Shown here one piece after another: positions 44,590 to 56,676 of a stretch of 64,000 bases of DNA. Made by a program: the position numbers and the translations under genes. Under the pieces are notes generated by a model that ran no database searches, was not told where the DNA came from, and was given only the letters and a program-made list of their open reading frames with translations. The stretch comes from Malachius bipustulatus. Taxonomy: Eukaryota > Arthropoda > Insecta > Coleoptera > Melyridae. Location: assembly GCA_910589415.1 (NCBI GenBank), contig OU342630.1, positions 77,620,186 through 77,684,185 on the forward strand. Reading direction: 5' to 3'. Within the stretch, counting starts at the first letter, position 1, and every line of letters begins with the position of its first letter.

Positions 44590-46788
44590 CTAAAAAGAGT
44601 TCATTTATGATTTTTGATCACGTTATTTTTATTTTGTTGTAAAAAATCAATTAAATGATGTAACTAATTCTTGTATGTATATTTACTTATTTATTATTAG
44701 TACCTAATACGCATTAAATAAAATTAGGAACTTACCCTTAGATAGATGTATAAAGTCTCCAAAAAATTTCAAGTAACAGGTAGATCGCTGTGATCTAATC
44801 AAATTTTTTACTGTTTTCGATTTATATAATCGAGATACACGTTAGAAAAACTATATACTTGCAATAAATATAAAATTTTTAGATGTGCGCACTTTCAGTT
44901 CACGAGTGTGTTTTGAAAAGCTCGGAAAAATCTTCATTTTAGTAACATATGTTTAACTCGGGACGCAATATTGACAAACAGCTATCACCAGGGGAAAGCT
45001 GAGCTTTTAACGGAACTGCACAAGCTCCAGACTATTGATTTCGTCGTGGCGCTTATTATTTTCGTTGCATTGCATTTTATATATTGCAGATATGATCAAG
45101 TTCACTCCAGTTTTTTTTTTAATACAAACAATAAGTAGGCTTCGGTAGGTACTTAATCGCGGAATTACAATCAAATAAAACGTATAAGAAAACTAGCAGA
45201 CCGTATACTTCGTGTTTGGGGAAAAAATTGCAGTTTTTTATATCTATATAGGTCTAAAGCACCTATTAATAGTAAGACCAAAGCGGGAAAAGGGAAATTA
45301 TAATAAATTTTATTATTATAAGTTTAAGTACTGAAAAAGCGACTAAAACAATAATACAACGACAACATTATTATCTGAAATTACGAGTATTATCGCTCAA
45401 ACAGGAACTCTTTTCCGCTTAAATTATGCGGTCATCAAAACTAAGACATAATTTAATAGTTTATTCTCGTTAATTAATCTACATATTATAGGTAGGTGTA
45501 ATAGTCACTTACTTATTATAACATTTTCTGCTTGAAAGTGTGTGCATAAGAGGCGAGCGCCAGCAATAACTAGGTGATTAAGTTAATATCAAATTTGTCA
45601 AAAAAAGGAATTTGGAATTATTTATTGTAGTAACATTTTTAGAGCTAAACTGATTACTCCTACAATCTAAAAAATCGTACCATCGACTGGTTTTAATTAT
45701 CTTATCTTCTTAATAAATTGCAGTAATGATTACATCACTTTTTTAGTTAGACGATTTTCATAAACGATTTTAACTCCAAAAAATTATATGAAATATATGA
45801 TTTGATTTGTTTAATTAAATAGAAAAACAATAAATCTTTCGACTCGCCTAACAATAAATCACAATCTCTGGCTATGGTAAATCTGACCTGACTTTTAACC
45901 CAGGGTAATCCTCCACTCTTGCTGGTCAAAAGCTCTCTCCTGATTTCAGTCAAAGCTCATTCATTTGGTACCAGTTTCACCCATCTCTAGGTCAGAATGG
46001 GAACAGCAATTTGCAAAATTTCTCCTTCCCTATGCATTATATATTATTCTTATGACGGACCACTCTTGAAAATGGTATCCCTTTATTTGGTTGGTTTCCT
46101 ATATTCCTGTATGTACGAGTAAGTACTCCTTTGCTCAATAGGCCAAGCCACAGAGCTCTAAAATCACCAGATTGACAAAAATAGTTACGGAATATCAACA
46201 ACGCCAATACCATCACACGCGGAATAGCCCCCAGATTCTAACTGCACAGTTTTCTACTTGAGTTTACCATTTTCTTTTTTTTTATTAGTACTTAGTACAA
46301 AAAATACCTTTTTTTAGTTTTGTGCTTATGAAAGAAAAACTGATGGAGCAATTATGTCAATGGTCCCAAAATTGGCGAATTGTGGAGAATTAAAATACGA
46401 AGAAAATAAGAGGTAAAACAACCCAATCGGTTTATTATAGGGGGGAAAACAAAAAAAAAAATTAAACAAATACGGTTTTTCAAAAAATTCGTATAACGTC
46501 GCCAGCGCCACTTTTTGAGTTGTATAGTGCAGACTCCTTGTGAGATAATCGATATTGATAGGTAGGTACTTCCTGTGTGCAAAACCCAGTCGTTGTCAGA
46601 TATAATTACTTTGCGCGTAATTGCAATCAGGAGTTCTTCATAACATATTTTGCAGCGAGGTTGATGCTCTGAAGTCGACCAATTCGAATTTATCGAACAG
46701 ATTCGGATGGAAAGTAGAAGTGTTCGGCTATAAAACGCCAATCTTCTTTTTCCCTTTAAATGCTGAAAAATAGGAAAAATTGCATGAC
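44590..46788. other. 5' flank of FAM234 and intergenic DNA
   Basis: Should hold the FAM234 promoter and 5' UTR. AT-rich; no gene recognised. Short open frames at 46326-46741 overlap each other on the minus strand, are leucine/phenylalanine-rich, and show no domain. Confidence 0.4.
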
Positions 46789-46869
46789 CGAAAACGGCCG
46801 AGCGCCCGAGAGTAGTCGTAGAGTGGGAGTAGAATAGCAGGTATGATATGGCGCGCTCGGCCGTTTTCG
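46789..46869. repeat. Perfect 17-bp inverted repeat
   Basis: CGAAAACGGCCGAGCGC at 46789-46805 and its exact reverse complement at 46853-46869, 47 bp apart. It is GC-rich in AT-rich surroundings. Possibly a small fold-back element. Confidence 0.8.
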
Positions 46870-47915
46870 CTTATGTTTGCGCGCAATTTTTTCTTGATGT
46901 TTCAGAATTCAGAATTATTGATCCCCTCTGTAAAAAGATCAATAAAAAGCGGTTTCGTAAATCGATACTGAAACATCCTTTATCTCGTTTAAAAAACATT
47001 TTCGTAAAAATTTTTTTGAATTTTCTTAAACGCCCTCCAACTTATAGGTAGTACATACTTCATTTAGAAACACCTTGTATATTTATTATATTATACAAGG
47101 TGATTCAGTGCGGTATGTAAATTGACGGGCATGTAAAGCTAAAATATTAAGAAAATTCAAATAATTTTTTCCGAAAATGTTTTTTTAAAGAGATACAGAG
47201 TGTTTAAGTATCAATCTCCGAAACTTTTTTATTGTAAATTATCGGCTTTAAAATTTTTGTAATGTCGACCGAATAGCTTTTGCATGACGACTTAACTACA
47301 AAAAAAACTACAAAAAATAAATTAATTAATTTCCAATAATAAAAAAAAGATATGGCTGAAATAATAAATTTTGACTTTTCAGTTTTTCAGGATACTTAAT
47401 CAGGAAAATATCCTGATTTTTTTTTCAGATTCTTTACAAATAGTCTCTACAAATAGTTTAATGCAATTTTCTGGCTAACTAAATTCCTAATTAATATGCA
47501 AGCAAATAAGTGCATTTGAAGCAAAGTTCACCTTTATTTAAAAAATAGTTCAAAAAGTTCACCTAAATTAAATTAATTTTTTTATTTACATTTATTTTAA
47601 GTTCAAAGTTTTAATATTATAATTATTACTTATTAACAAAAATAATACTTAATATTATTGATCTGCCAACTGCGGTGATAATTTTTTGTGTCAGTGTATC
47701 ATTTTATTTTTGCAAGGCTAAATAAAGCTTCTAAAGCTCCATTTCAAGATTTGTTCGGTTATCCTAACATAAAGACAAACACAACGAAGGGATTGCTGTA
47801 AAAAAACTTTGGCTAAATAATATTTTCTTTTCATTGTATTTTTACAAATTCTTATACCATATTTCATATATGTTCATAATCCATAATTCATATTCCCTAA
47901 GTTTTCGTGGGTTGA
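46870..47915. other. Repeat-rich intergenic DNA
   Basis: An inverted repeat is centred at about 47075: 'TTTAAAAAACATTTTCGTAAAAA' with 'GAATTTTCTTAA' on the left (46970-47033) is mirrored at 47145-47210. The centre ACACCTTGTATA..TATACAAGGTG shows two back-to-back MITE ends. The rest is AT-rich with no gene. Confidence 0.5.
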
Positions 47916-48119
47916 CTGAAAGACGATTCCTCGATTTCTATTCGTGTTATTATTTTGTTTCATTTTCCAAACTTCGCCTTTTCCACTTTAAGCCTACGCT
48001 TGTGACCAAATGTGCCAATAATATGACATCCAGCTGTTCAAACATAACCGTGTTAAGTAAACGTCAACGAGTGAATGAGTTACCCTAGTAAGCGTTAGTG
48101 TCGGTAATACAGGTACCCT
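47916..48119 (-). mobile_element. Right-end fragment of the 60589-type TIR element
   Basis: About 200 bp align with 61258-61466: GACTGAAAGACGATTCCTCG.., 'CCAGCTGTTCAAA', 'GTAAACGTCA.CGAGTGAATG', and the terminal TIR GTTAGTGTCGGTAATACAGG TACCCT. The left part of the element is missing. It lies about 400 bp upstream of the MED18 start. Confidence 0.75.
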
Positions 48120-48513
48120 AACTATTATACAAAACTTGCATTCCACAAAAAAGTGTATACGCATGCGGAGTATCGCAGTTATCGGCGCCCTAGTAATATC
48201 ACTAGTAGCGGTAACTTCAAACTTCAACGTGCTTCAACTTCACAGATCAAGTAGTATCAGATGAAGGAAAGAAGAAGAAATATCCCATTTTTAAGGGTTA
48301 TGTTATGTTTTTATTTTGTTGATTGTTGATTCCAGATTCCACGATTCGTTATAATATTGTTGTGAAAAGTACATTAAACTAAACTATAAAGGTTGTAAAA
48401 CCGCTCAAAATATTTGATTATATGAATCCATAAATAACTCAAAAAACCGACAAAAAAGTTTTATCATTATAAATATTGGTGTTTGGGATTCCACAAAGTT
48501 TGAAAAAATAGCA
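48120..48513. other. MED18 5' flank
   Basis: A CpG-containing patch (48160-48200, CGCATGCGGAGTATCGCAG) precedes the gene and is promoter-like by position. Nothing else is seen. Confidence 0.4.
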
Positions 48514-49179
48514 ATGGCTGTTGTGGGATCTGCTATGGATTCTTTAAGTGCCGCTTTGAAATGCAACATTATTCCAAATCAAGAATATCTTCTACAAGGC
48601 TCAGTGCTAGACCAATACGTCGAGGTCTTACTTCATAGATTAAGGGGACTGTGTGACAACGTTGACAGTGGTCCCGAGTCTTTCAATGACCACGAACTCT
48701 GTTTCACCCTTCGAGCAGCAAACACCAACGCCCCCATGAGTTTGCCATTGAGAGTCCGACGGGCGTTGGATGTCACAGACGCCCCATGGCAGCTCCGTTA
48801 CGTCGGACAACAAGAACTGGGAGACAAAAACAGACCGACGGTTGTCCGGTCCAGTATTGACATGGCGTGCAGTTCGACGGTAGTAGACTTCTTGACAGAA
48901 TTAGGATGTCGATTGGACTTTGAATATATCGCTAGAGGATACATGTTCAGGAAGGGGAGAATGAAGATTACCGTTTCAAAAATTTTCAAAACCGGAATGC
49001 CCAGTAAACAAGGTGAAGGGGTGGAGCCGATTTCGCAGAGCTATTTGGTGGAATTGTCGGTTTTGGCTCCCTCTGGTCAAGATGCTATCGCCGAAGATAT
49101 GCGAATATTCGCAGAGCAACTGAAACCTTTGGTACAGCTTGAGAAGATCGATTATAAAAGATTAGGAAATATACCTTAA
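48514..49179 (+). CDS. MED18: Mediator subunit 18
   Basis: A single-exon, 221-residue protein (human 208). MED18 forms the movable head jaw of Mediator with MED20 and contacts RNA polymerase II (known). Family blocks are 'EYLLQGSVLDQYVEVLLHRL', 'RGLCDNV', 'APWQLRYVGQQELGDKNRPT', 'VVDFLTELGCRLDFEYIARG', 'MFRKGRMKITVSKIF', and the end 'FAEQLKPLVQLEKIDYKRLG'. The start has ATAGCA before the ATG (A at -3 is absent, G at -2). The N-terminus is about 13 residues longer than human. Nothing is broken. A TIR-element fragment lies in its upstream region. Confidence 0.97.
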   Translation: MAVVGSAMDSLSAALKCNIIPNQEYLLQGSVLDQYVEVLLHRLRGLCDNVDSGPESFNDHELCFTLRAANTNAPMSLPLRVRRALDVTDAPWQLRYVGQQELGDKNRPTVVRSSIDMACSSTVVDFLTELGCRLDFEYIARGYMFRKGRMKITVSKIFKTGMPSKQGEGVEPISQSYLVELSVLAPSGQDAIAEDMRIFAEQLKPLVQLEKIDYKRLGNIP

Positions 49180-51025
49180 CCCTTTGGTGATTAATTGCTC
49201 ACAAAATTAATCAATAATTTTGAAAATCTAATAGTTTTCTTCTTCTTGATGACCAAAGCACCCTTGTGCATACAGCGAAGCTAACATTTCTGTATATTAG
49301 TGTTTGACATGGTGCTACTTATTTTATAAATAACTCGAACAATGATTATTGAGAGTACAAATAATTTTATCAATTTTATATGCTGCAGAAAGTCACATTA
49401 TCTTAACCCTGTCACAACTCTATTTATTACGCTCTTTTTGTCATCTTTACTTTATTCAATATAATAATTTTTGCTGGTGCTTGCACTAGTGGCAAGGTTG
49501 CCATGTTTGGCACAATTACAAAGTACAGTAGTTTAAAAAATGTTATATTTTTATAGGGTTTGTAGACAGTAAGTCAGTTCAATTCGAATTTGTGATTATA
49601 AGTTACATATATTTTTTTGTTTCTGATTTTATATTCTGTTTTCACTTCTTTATAAATCAAACATTTGGTAATAGGCAGTAACGTAAAGGCTTTACCTTTA
49701 ACTATAATCAAGTAGGTAATTTAAGGCCTGAACCCAATCGTCACTTAACCTGAAATAATGTTGCAAGACATAGCTGTTCTTGAAATACTGTGGAGATGCC
49801 ACAACAAAGAATATGAGTTAGATAATCAAAGAGTGGGTACTTTTGATTCATAATTTCTAAATAATTATGTAATCATATATCACCATCTCATTCTAATGCT
49901 AATGCATATAAACTGTATATCTTCATCCCATTTATTTAATTATTTTAGAGCTATTACAGGGCAGGAACGCTTTGTGAATACTGGCACCTTAGACTACAAA
50001 AGCATAACAATAACGATGTGAATAAGTGATAATTTTAACTGAATTTTTGTCATAAATACAGAGTGATTTTTATATTGAGACATTTATTTTCTTAACACTG
50101 TAGAAATCATTAAGACAAACTTTTTCAAATAACTCTTAATTAAGCTAAAATTAAGAGATACCTACAACCTTTAATAGTTTGTGAAAAATGAAGGTTCATC
50201 CCTGTGATAAATCCTTGTAACTAACTAAACTAATTTAAACAGATAAACGATCAAACAAGACAAAAATTGCACAATGTTACCAAGGAAACAAGAAATGAAA
50301 ATAACCAGAAATAAACTAAAATAACTTAAATTATGTAAGTTAAATGAAAAACTAAAGGCTATAAAATTCAACCGAAATGCACTATAAATTATTATTGCTC
50401 TAAAAAAATATTTTCTCCTATTAGCAGACTTTACTTTTGGACTTCTCTCAGACCTTCATACCAAATTTATCACAAGGCTGAATTTGGATTGTTGACAATT
50501 ATTATCAAAGACTGTATAGTCCAGTCCGTACGATATATGAAGAGCCAAAATTCTCAGAAAAGAATAAATCAATAACGTTCTCTTACAGACACGCGACCGT
50601 CTGCCATCGCTTGATAGTTGTAAGCAGTGGCGGGCGGACCGTGAAACATAGATTTTAAACTGCAAGAGTTATAAGCGTGAACTGGTGAAAGACGTGAAGC
50701 TACTGTCTTTCCGGGCGGTGGCACAGGCAGCCAGCTTGTATTTCCGAGATAGTGACATAGCACATTTCCAGGAATTCTAGCTCTTGATATTTCGGCCGGG
50801 CTCTATCTCTTTTTGATTTGATTAAGAAAAGTTATTTCCCTTAATGAATTCTACAGGGTGTTAGAAGGAATGACTCAAATTAACAATCATCGTGTAGGTA
50901 TATTGTAAATATGCTAAATAAGGTATCTAACTTGTGCAGTTGTTTACTCGGATCGTGATGCACTGGTTATCTCTGAAGGTAGACTTTAAATCTTACTATA
51001 CTATAACAGTTGAGGTAAAACAATA
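49180..51025. other. Downstream of MED18; includes a MITE copy
   Basis: Includes the MED18 3' UTR. 49838-49990 is a diverged copy of the 27758 MITE (shared TTTCTAAATAATTA.GTAAT, CATCTCATTC, TTTGTGAATAC). A CpG-rich patch on the minus strand at 50770-50565 has a 68-codon open frame (see findings). Otherwise AT-rich. Confidence 0.5.
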
Positions 51026-51465
51026 CAGTAGAGTCTCACTAATCCGTATATTTGCGGATTAGTGAATCTAAAATCATTTCTCCGCGAGTGCGTGTACGGT
51101 TACTGAAAATCATGAAAAAATTTTATAGAAAATAAAATGCATTTTTTTATGTTATTCGGAAAAAAGTATACAAAAAGTAAAAAAGACACTAATAAGAAAA
51201 GAAGAATAATAGTAACATGCTCGAACAGACAATTATTATTATTGTCTTGATCGAATGGACCTGCTCCCAGCATTCGGTTGTTTTCCTTTCCTGGAAGTTG
51301 TAAATTTCGTTCAGCCTGCTAAAACATTTATATTACATATCTCACACACAATTTTATTATTTTTATCAATATGTTTGCATGAAGAGGTAGGCTATTCGGA
51401 TTATAAGGATATTTTTGGACGATTGTTCGGACTACAAGGATATTCGGATTAGCGGGACTCTACTG
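51026..51465. mobile_element. Pogo/Tigger-like MITE
   Basis: The ends are CAGTAGAGTCTCACTAATCC and (inward) CAGTAGAGTCCCGCTAATCC, both then (G)AATA or GTATA. TA flanks each side (51024-51025 and 51466-51467). A TIR beginning CAGT-GAGTCTC-CTAATCCG with TA target fits the pogo/Tigger group. 440 bp, no transposase. Confidence 0.8.
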
Positions 51466-51670
51466 TATGTGCAAGCTAAGACAGAAAGTTTAGAGCAACA
51501 ACACAACTTGTATATTCTCATTGTAATTTTTATACTTTCTCAAACCGTAGTTTAATAACTTATTGTAAATACTTAGTTGTACATGTGTTTTGTATTGATC
51601 AGTAATGGTTCCACTTGTGTGTTAAAATATATAAAGTTGGTAAAAAATAAAAGGAAATAATGAATTTTTT

Positions 51671-54255
51671 TGTAAGTTTTTTTTTTTTTTTTTTTTTTTT
51701 TATTGTTAAATTAGGGTGCTTCGACATCCCGGGTCATTAGCACCAGGTACATTTAAGGATCATTATAATTAACATGTCATTTTAATGTAATTCTTTCAAA
51801 CAAGGTTGTATGCTCCAATTTGTCTAATGAATCTCAGTAAGCTTTCGGTGGCAGTTGGCGAATCTATATTAAGGACTTCTTCCAGGCTCTTGCCGATATT
51901 GTTTTGTGCTCTCTCTTGGATAAACCGAGGACATTCTATCAGGAGGTGACGCACTGTCTGCTGTCTACTGCAACGCTCGCAGGCGGGAGCAGTGTTTTTT
52001 TGCAGGATATGGTCATGTGTGATGGCTGTATGTCCTATTCTTAGTCTTCTCAGAATTACTCCCTCTCTTCTGCTATATGAATTTAGAGGCCTTGGTGAGA
52101 TTGAGGGCTCTATGGTTTTTAGTTGAGTATGTTGCTCCTGCCATATTTGTGTCCATGTGTTCTTTATTCTTGATAGTATTTCTATTTTCATATCCTGATG
52201 TAGCACTGTGTCCTCCCGTAAGTTCATCATATGGCATGCCTCCCGTGCCAGCAGGTCTGCGTCTTCGTTGCCCTTTATGCCGCAATGAGAGGGAATCCAT
52301 ATCAAAATGATGTTCTTACCAGTTCCATTCAATTTGCGACATATGCTTCGTATTTCTTGAACAATCAGTTTTTTTGAGTAGATCTGCTTAATGGATTGTA
52401 TCGAACTCAGTGAGTCGGTGCATATGGCCGAGGTTTTAAAAGAGGTACTCAAAGTGTATGTGAGAGCTTCTTTAATAGCATGTAGTTCCGCTGTATGTAT
52501 AGAAGCTTTTGAAGGTAGTCTAAATTTTTTATTACTTGATGATGTGACAACTCCACAACCTACTTTATTCTCATTCTTGGATGCGTCGGTGTATATGACT
52601 GTGTCTGGATGATACGAATGCAATACTGCTTTGAAGTTGGCTATAATAATTGATGGTGGCGTAACTGCCTTGATGTATCTGGTGAGGGATGTGTCAATTT
52701 GAGGTGTGATTGTCTCCCAAGGTGGCTCATTTATAGTGGATTCAGGTGCGGTGTTTTGGATCTCATCATCGGTTAGATACTGCTGAATTTTCATGTAGTA
52801 AGGTGACGGTAGTCCAGGGTGATTTGTGAATTTGACTTTGTAGGGGTTATTGTTCACGAGGGTTAGGTAATTAGGGTTCTTGGGCTGAGAGGCAATCCTG
52901 ACGGCGAAATTTGTCATAAGCTGCTTTCTACGAAGTTCCAGCGGTATCTCTCCTGTTTCTCTATACAACGTCATTCTCGGGCTTGTTCTGTGAGCTCCCA
53001 AGATCAGTCGCAAAGCAGAGTTTTGTATGGCATTTAGCCTTCTGAGTGCTGATTTTTTTGCCGTGCCGTATGCGATGCATCCGTAGTCCAACTTGGATCG
53101 TACAAGGCTGCGGTATACTGCCAGTAGAATAGATTCACTGGCGCCCCAGTGTTGGCTTGAGAGTGTTTTTAGGATTGATATTCTCTGAAGGCAGTCGTTT
53201 TTCAGTTTGTTTATATGCGGGATCCAATTCAACTTAGGGTCTAGTAAGATGCCTAAAAACTTATGTTCTTTCACTTCTGTCAAAGGGCTGCTCATTAATT
53301 TTAATTTTGGGGGGCTTTGATATTTTTTTCTTGAGAATACCATGAACTTGGTTTTTTCAGACGAGAGCTTGAAGCCAGCGTGGTCCGCCCAGTTTTGAAT
53401 TTTGTCCATTGAATTTTGTATTATTCGGGAGATGTTGTTTGTGTTTGATCCTCTGCAAAATACTACTATATCGTCTGCATAGGTTGATATTTTAGCTGGG
53501 GTTATCGTGGTGCGGGTAAGTTCATCTAGTGCGATAGTAAAGAGGGTCGGACTAATAACTGATCCCTGAGGCACGCCATTCTGTTGGACATATGATGATG
53601 AGAGGTGATTACCTACTTTTGTTTTAAATGTTCTGTTTCGGAGAAAGTTGTCTACAAAATATAAAATGTTTCCTCGCAGATTTTTTTCATGTAATTTTGT
53701 AATGATTCTGAATCGCCATGTGGTATCAAAGGCCTTTTCGAGGTCATAAAAAACTGCTATTAGTTCTTGTTTGTTGGCGAATGCTTCTGTTATCTCTGTA
53801 TGAAGGTGTGTAATGCTGTCGACAGTTGATCGGCTTGTTCGAAAGCCATTCTGCACGTCGGATATGAGGTTGTTCGTTTCCATATACCACTGTAGCCTTT
53901 TATTCACGATTCGTTCAAGCAACTTGCACGATGTACAGGTCAGAGAGATAGGTCTATAAGAAGAAATTTCATCCTTTGGTTTATTTGGTTTGTGAATTGG
54001 TAGGACAATAGCTGTTCTCCAAATTTCTGGGAAACGGTTTTCTGTCCATATTAAATTGAATATCTCTAGGAGTTTGTGCAGGCCAATTGGTGGTAGGTTT
54101 TTAAGGAAGATGCTAGGTATGTTGTCTGGGCCTGCCGTAGCGCTGGCGCTATGTTGCAAGGCCTCATTCACTTCCTCGATTGTTATGGGTGCATTTATAG
54201 AAGTAGGCTGATCTTCCGTGTAATCTAGCCTTGCGTCTGATTCTGCGGAATTTTT
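51671..54255 (-). mobile_element. 5'-truncated I-type LINE with intact RT and RNase H
   Basis: An uninterrupted frame runs from about 54255 to a stop at 51796 (about 815 codons), followed by a poly(A) tail seen as T28-30 on + at 51671-51700. RT motifs: 'SSYRPISLTCTSCKLLERIV', 'QNGFRTSRSTVDSI', 'VFYDLEKAFDTTWR', 'NGVPQGSVISPTLF' and the catalytic 'STYADDIVVF'. The RNase H domain has 'VIYTDASK', 'TAELHAIKEAL', 'CTDSLSSIQSI' and 'IWIPSHCGIKGNEDADLLA' (D, E, D, D residues present). The terminal zinc knuckle is 'CERCSRQQTVRHLLIEC'. RNase H places it in the I group rather than Jockey. The endonuclease and ORF1 are absent (5' truncation). The lack of any stop suggests recent insertion. Confidence 0.92.
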
Positions 54256-54281
54256 GTTTTGTTTTTTAAGTATTTTAAATT

Positions 54282-55007
54282 TTTACATATCATACCGTGG
54301 GTCCCCGGATAGGTGAAACGACTCTTATAAAAGACAAAAAATTTTTGATTTTAATTTTAATGTTTTGGGGTTCTGCCCTGCTTGGCTAAAGAGTAATTTC
54401 TAACAAAATATTAGTTTTGAAAAATCAAGCATGCCTTGGAAATTTCCAAGAAACCGGTTTTTCTGTTGAGTAAAGTGCCTCTTATGTGGCAAATACGACA
54501 AAATGTTATTTAAAAAAGTTGTTCAGAATCAACATTCAGGTCTCTATACCAAAATTTCAAAATTATAGGTCAACTTTTATTTTTATGTTTTATTTCACAA
54601 ATCAAAGAATTTCATTTTGTAACAAAGACTGCCATGGAAAAACCAAATTGTATCCATAGCAATAAATAGTCTTTATTACAAATGAAATTCTTTGATTTGT
54701 GAAATAAACATAAAAGTAAATGTAAAAGATCAAAGTTGGCCTATGATTTTGAAATTTGGTATACGGACCTAAATGTTGATTCTTAACAACTTTTTCAAAC
54801 ATTTTTTCGTATTTGCCACATAAAAGGCACTTTACTCCACAGAAAATATTTTTTTTTTTAATATCCAAGGCATGCTTGATTTTTCAAAACTAAAATTTTG
54901 TTAGAAATTACTCTTTAACCAAGCAGAGCTGAACCCCAAAAAATGAAAATTAAAATCAAAAATTTTTTGTCTTTTATAAGAGTCGTTTCACCTTCCCGGG
55001 GACACAC
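54282..55007. mobile_element. About 0.7-kb fold-back element
   Basis: Two arms of about 330 bp are inverted copies. They run from GGGTCCCCGGATAGGTGAAA at left to TTTCACCTTCCCGGGGACAC at right, meeting near 54650 (CAAATCAAAGAATTTCATTT / AAATGAAATTCTTTGATTTG). A direct AGTATTTTAAATT (54269-54281 and 55008-55020) flanks it and may be the target duplication. No coding capacity. Confidence 0.85.
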
Positions 55008-55032
55008 AGTATTTTAAATTAACTTTAAAATA

Positions 55033-55804
55033 TACAGGGTGTTGAAAAAATTAATGACACGTTACTCAGTATTGAAAAGGAAGAATATATCTGCTTCCAA
55101 ATTTGTTCTAGCTACTCTATTAGTTTCCGAGGTATAAAATTTCCTTAAGACAACTTCAAATTCTAATTTCCAGTGCACAAATCAAAATTATTACGAAATT
55201 TAAATATAAAACCACATTTTAAGATAAAGGTTTATTTATTTTTGTTTTAAAATTATGGTTGAACACAAATTCATTTTCAAACTAATAAAAAAACAGAGGT
55301 GAGAAAAATATACAACTGGCAACATTGGCACCATTGGTGTGGAAGTTGGTTTTAGTAATCGTTTTTTCAATAATTTGCAAGATAATGGTGCAAGATCAAT
55401 TGCACCACCTGGCAATCTGTAACTACTCAGGTGAAACTAATTTCAATCCTCAATTATTATTGAAAAATTCATAAATCAAAAACAAATGTGATAGAAAAGC
55501 CTATTGACGTTTAGACAATATTAGGTAATATCTTAAAATATGATTTATGAATTCCTATTCCTAATGCATAACCTGAATTTTGAAAAATGGGTATGACTGC
55601 AAAATGAAACCATAGAATAGCAATATCAAAAAGAGATTGCAACCTGAAGTGAAAATTCAACGCAATGTTGCCATACTTTAAAAAGAAATTATTGTGGTAC
55701 CTCAAAAATAAAAATAGAATTTTTTGTGATGATTTTTGAAATCCTACAAAAATGGAATCATAGAATGTTGTGAATTTTTTCCACGAGTTTTTCAACACCC
55801 TGTA
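55033..55804. mobile_element. 772-bp TIR element (TACAGGGTGTTGAAAAA ends)
   Basis: The left end TACAGGGTGTTGAAAAAATT and the right end (inward) TACAGGGTGTTGAAAAACTC. TA lies at both borders. It contains no recognisable transposase; the 95-codon frame at 55798-55511 on the minus strand shows no domain. Confidence 0.75.
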
Positions 55805-56093
55805 TTATGAAACCGGGTCTTGAAGTAATTAGTTACGTGCCAAATTCAAAAATTTTGGAGCCGGTCGACTTTTGGTGCATTCTGTATTCGTACCAAGCAT
55901 GCAAAAAAGATAAGGACATGTGTTTGAAGGAAAACTCAAAAGCTTTAAACTTTTGTTGTAACCTATTTTCGTCCCAGATTGACTGTTTTGCTGTAAAATC
56001 GAAAAAACCGTTTCCACGCCAAGAATTTTTTTAAATTTTAAAACTTTTGAACAATAAAAATTTTAAAACATATTTCAAACAAAAGTTGGAGCC
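55805..56093. other. Spacer between MITEs
   Basis: A short open frame (55807-56034, +) has no recognisable domain. No gene is called. Confidence 0.3.
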
Positions 56094-56327
56094 TTGGCCG
56101 GAGTAACGTTGTAACTTACATGATTTTTTGGAGTGATTTTTTCACTTCGGTAGGTTTAAATAGGCAGAATGCTTCCACCAAAAAGTAAGTTTTGTATGAT
56201 TTCCCTTAAACCATATTTAAATGATATTTTAAGAATCGCCAAATGAAAACTATGCATTCAATAACCTTGCAAGGTTCATTTTTTGCACCTCCTGTAAAAA
56301 TGTAAGTTACAACGTTACTCCGGCCAA
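56094..56327. mobile_element. 234-bp MITE with perfect 28-bp TIRs
   Basis: TTGGCCGGAGTAACGTTGTA ACTTACAT begins the element, and its exact reverse complement ends it at 56327. No open frame. The perfect TIRs suggest recent activity of the family. Confidence 0.85.
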
Positions 56328-56676
56328 TGCTACAGTTATTGGAGACATCCTTCTTAACGTCTTTCAGTATAACCAATAGTAATCGAGATACATGATTTCA
56401 TCCCTTAAATTCAAGATGGCGGTCACCCCTTGTGGAATCTGAAGGGGGAAACTTAGCTGAAATGTTCTAGTGGCACCAGCACCCCTCTCTACTATTATAA
56501 TTTCATCAACTACTATTATTGTTCATATTATTGTTCTTTCAGTGCTTGTTTTTAACTTTAATTAATGTGTTCTTTATACTCAAATTGGGTTGATTAAATT
56601 GACTTAATTAACCAGGTATGTAAAAAAAAAAGTTTATCAAAATATTTATTATAAACATAAAAAATATAAACTTTGT
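56328..56676. other. 3' flank of MMS22L
   Basis: Holds the presumed MMS22L 3' UTR near 56640-56676; otherwise no feature. Confidence 0.4.

Noticed and set aside
46326..46741. 129-codon minus-strand frame near 46.5 kb
   Set aside because: Hydrophobic, overlapping other frames, no start context or domain; looks like chance in AT-rich DNA.
54171..54171. The Met at 54171 as the true start of the LINE polyprotein
   Set aside because: The same frame continues upstream without stop to about 54255; the copy is 5'-truncated, so the Met is internal.
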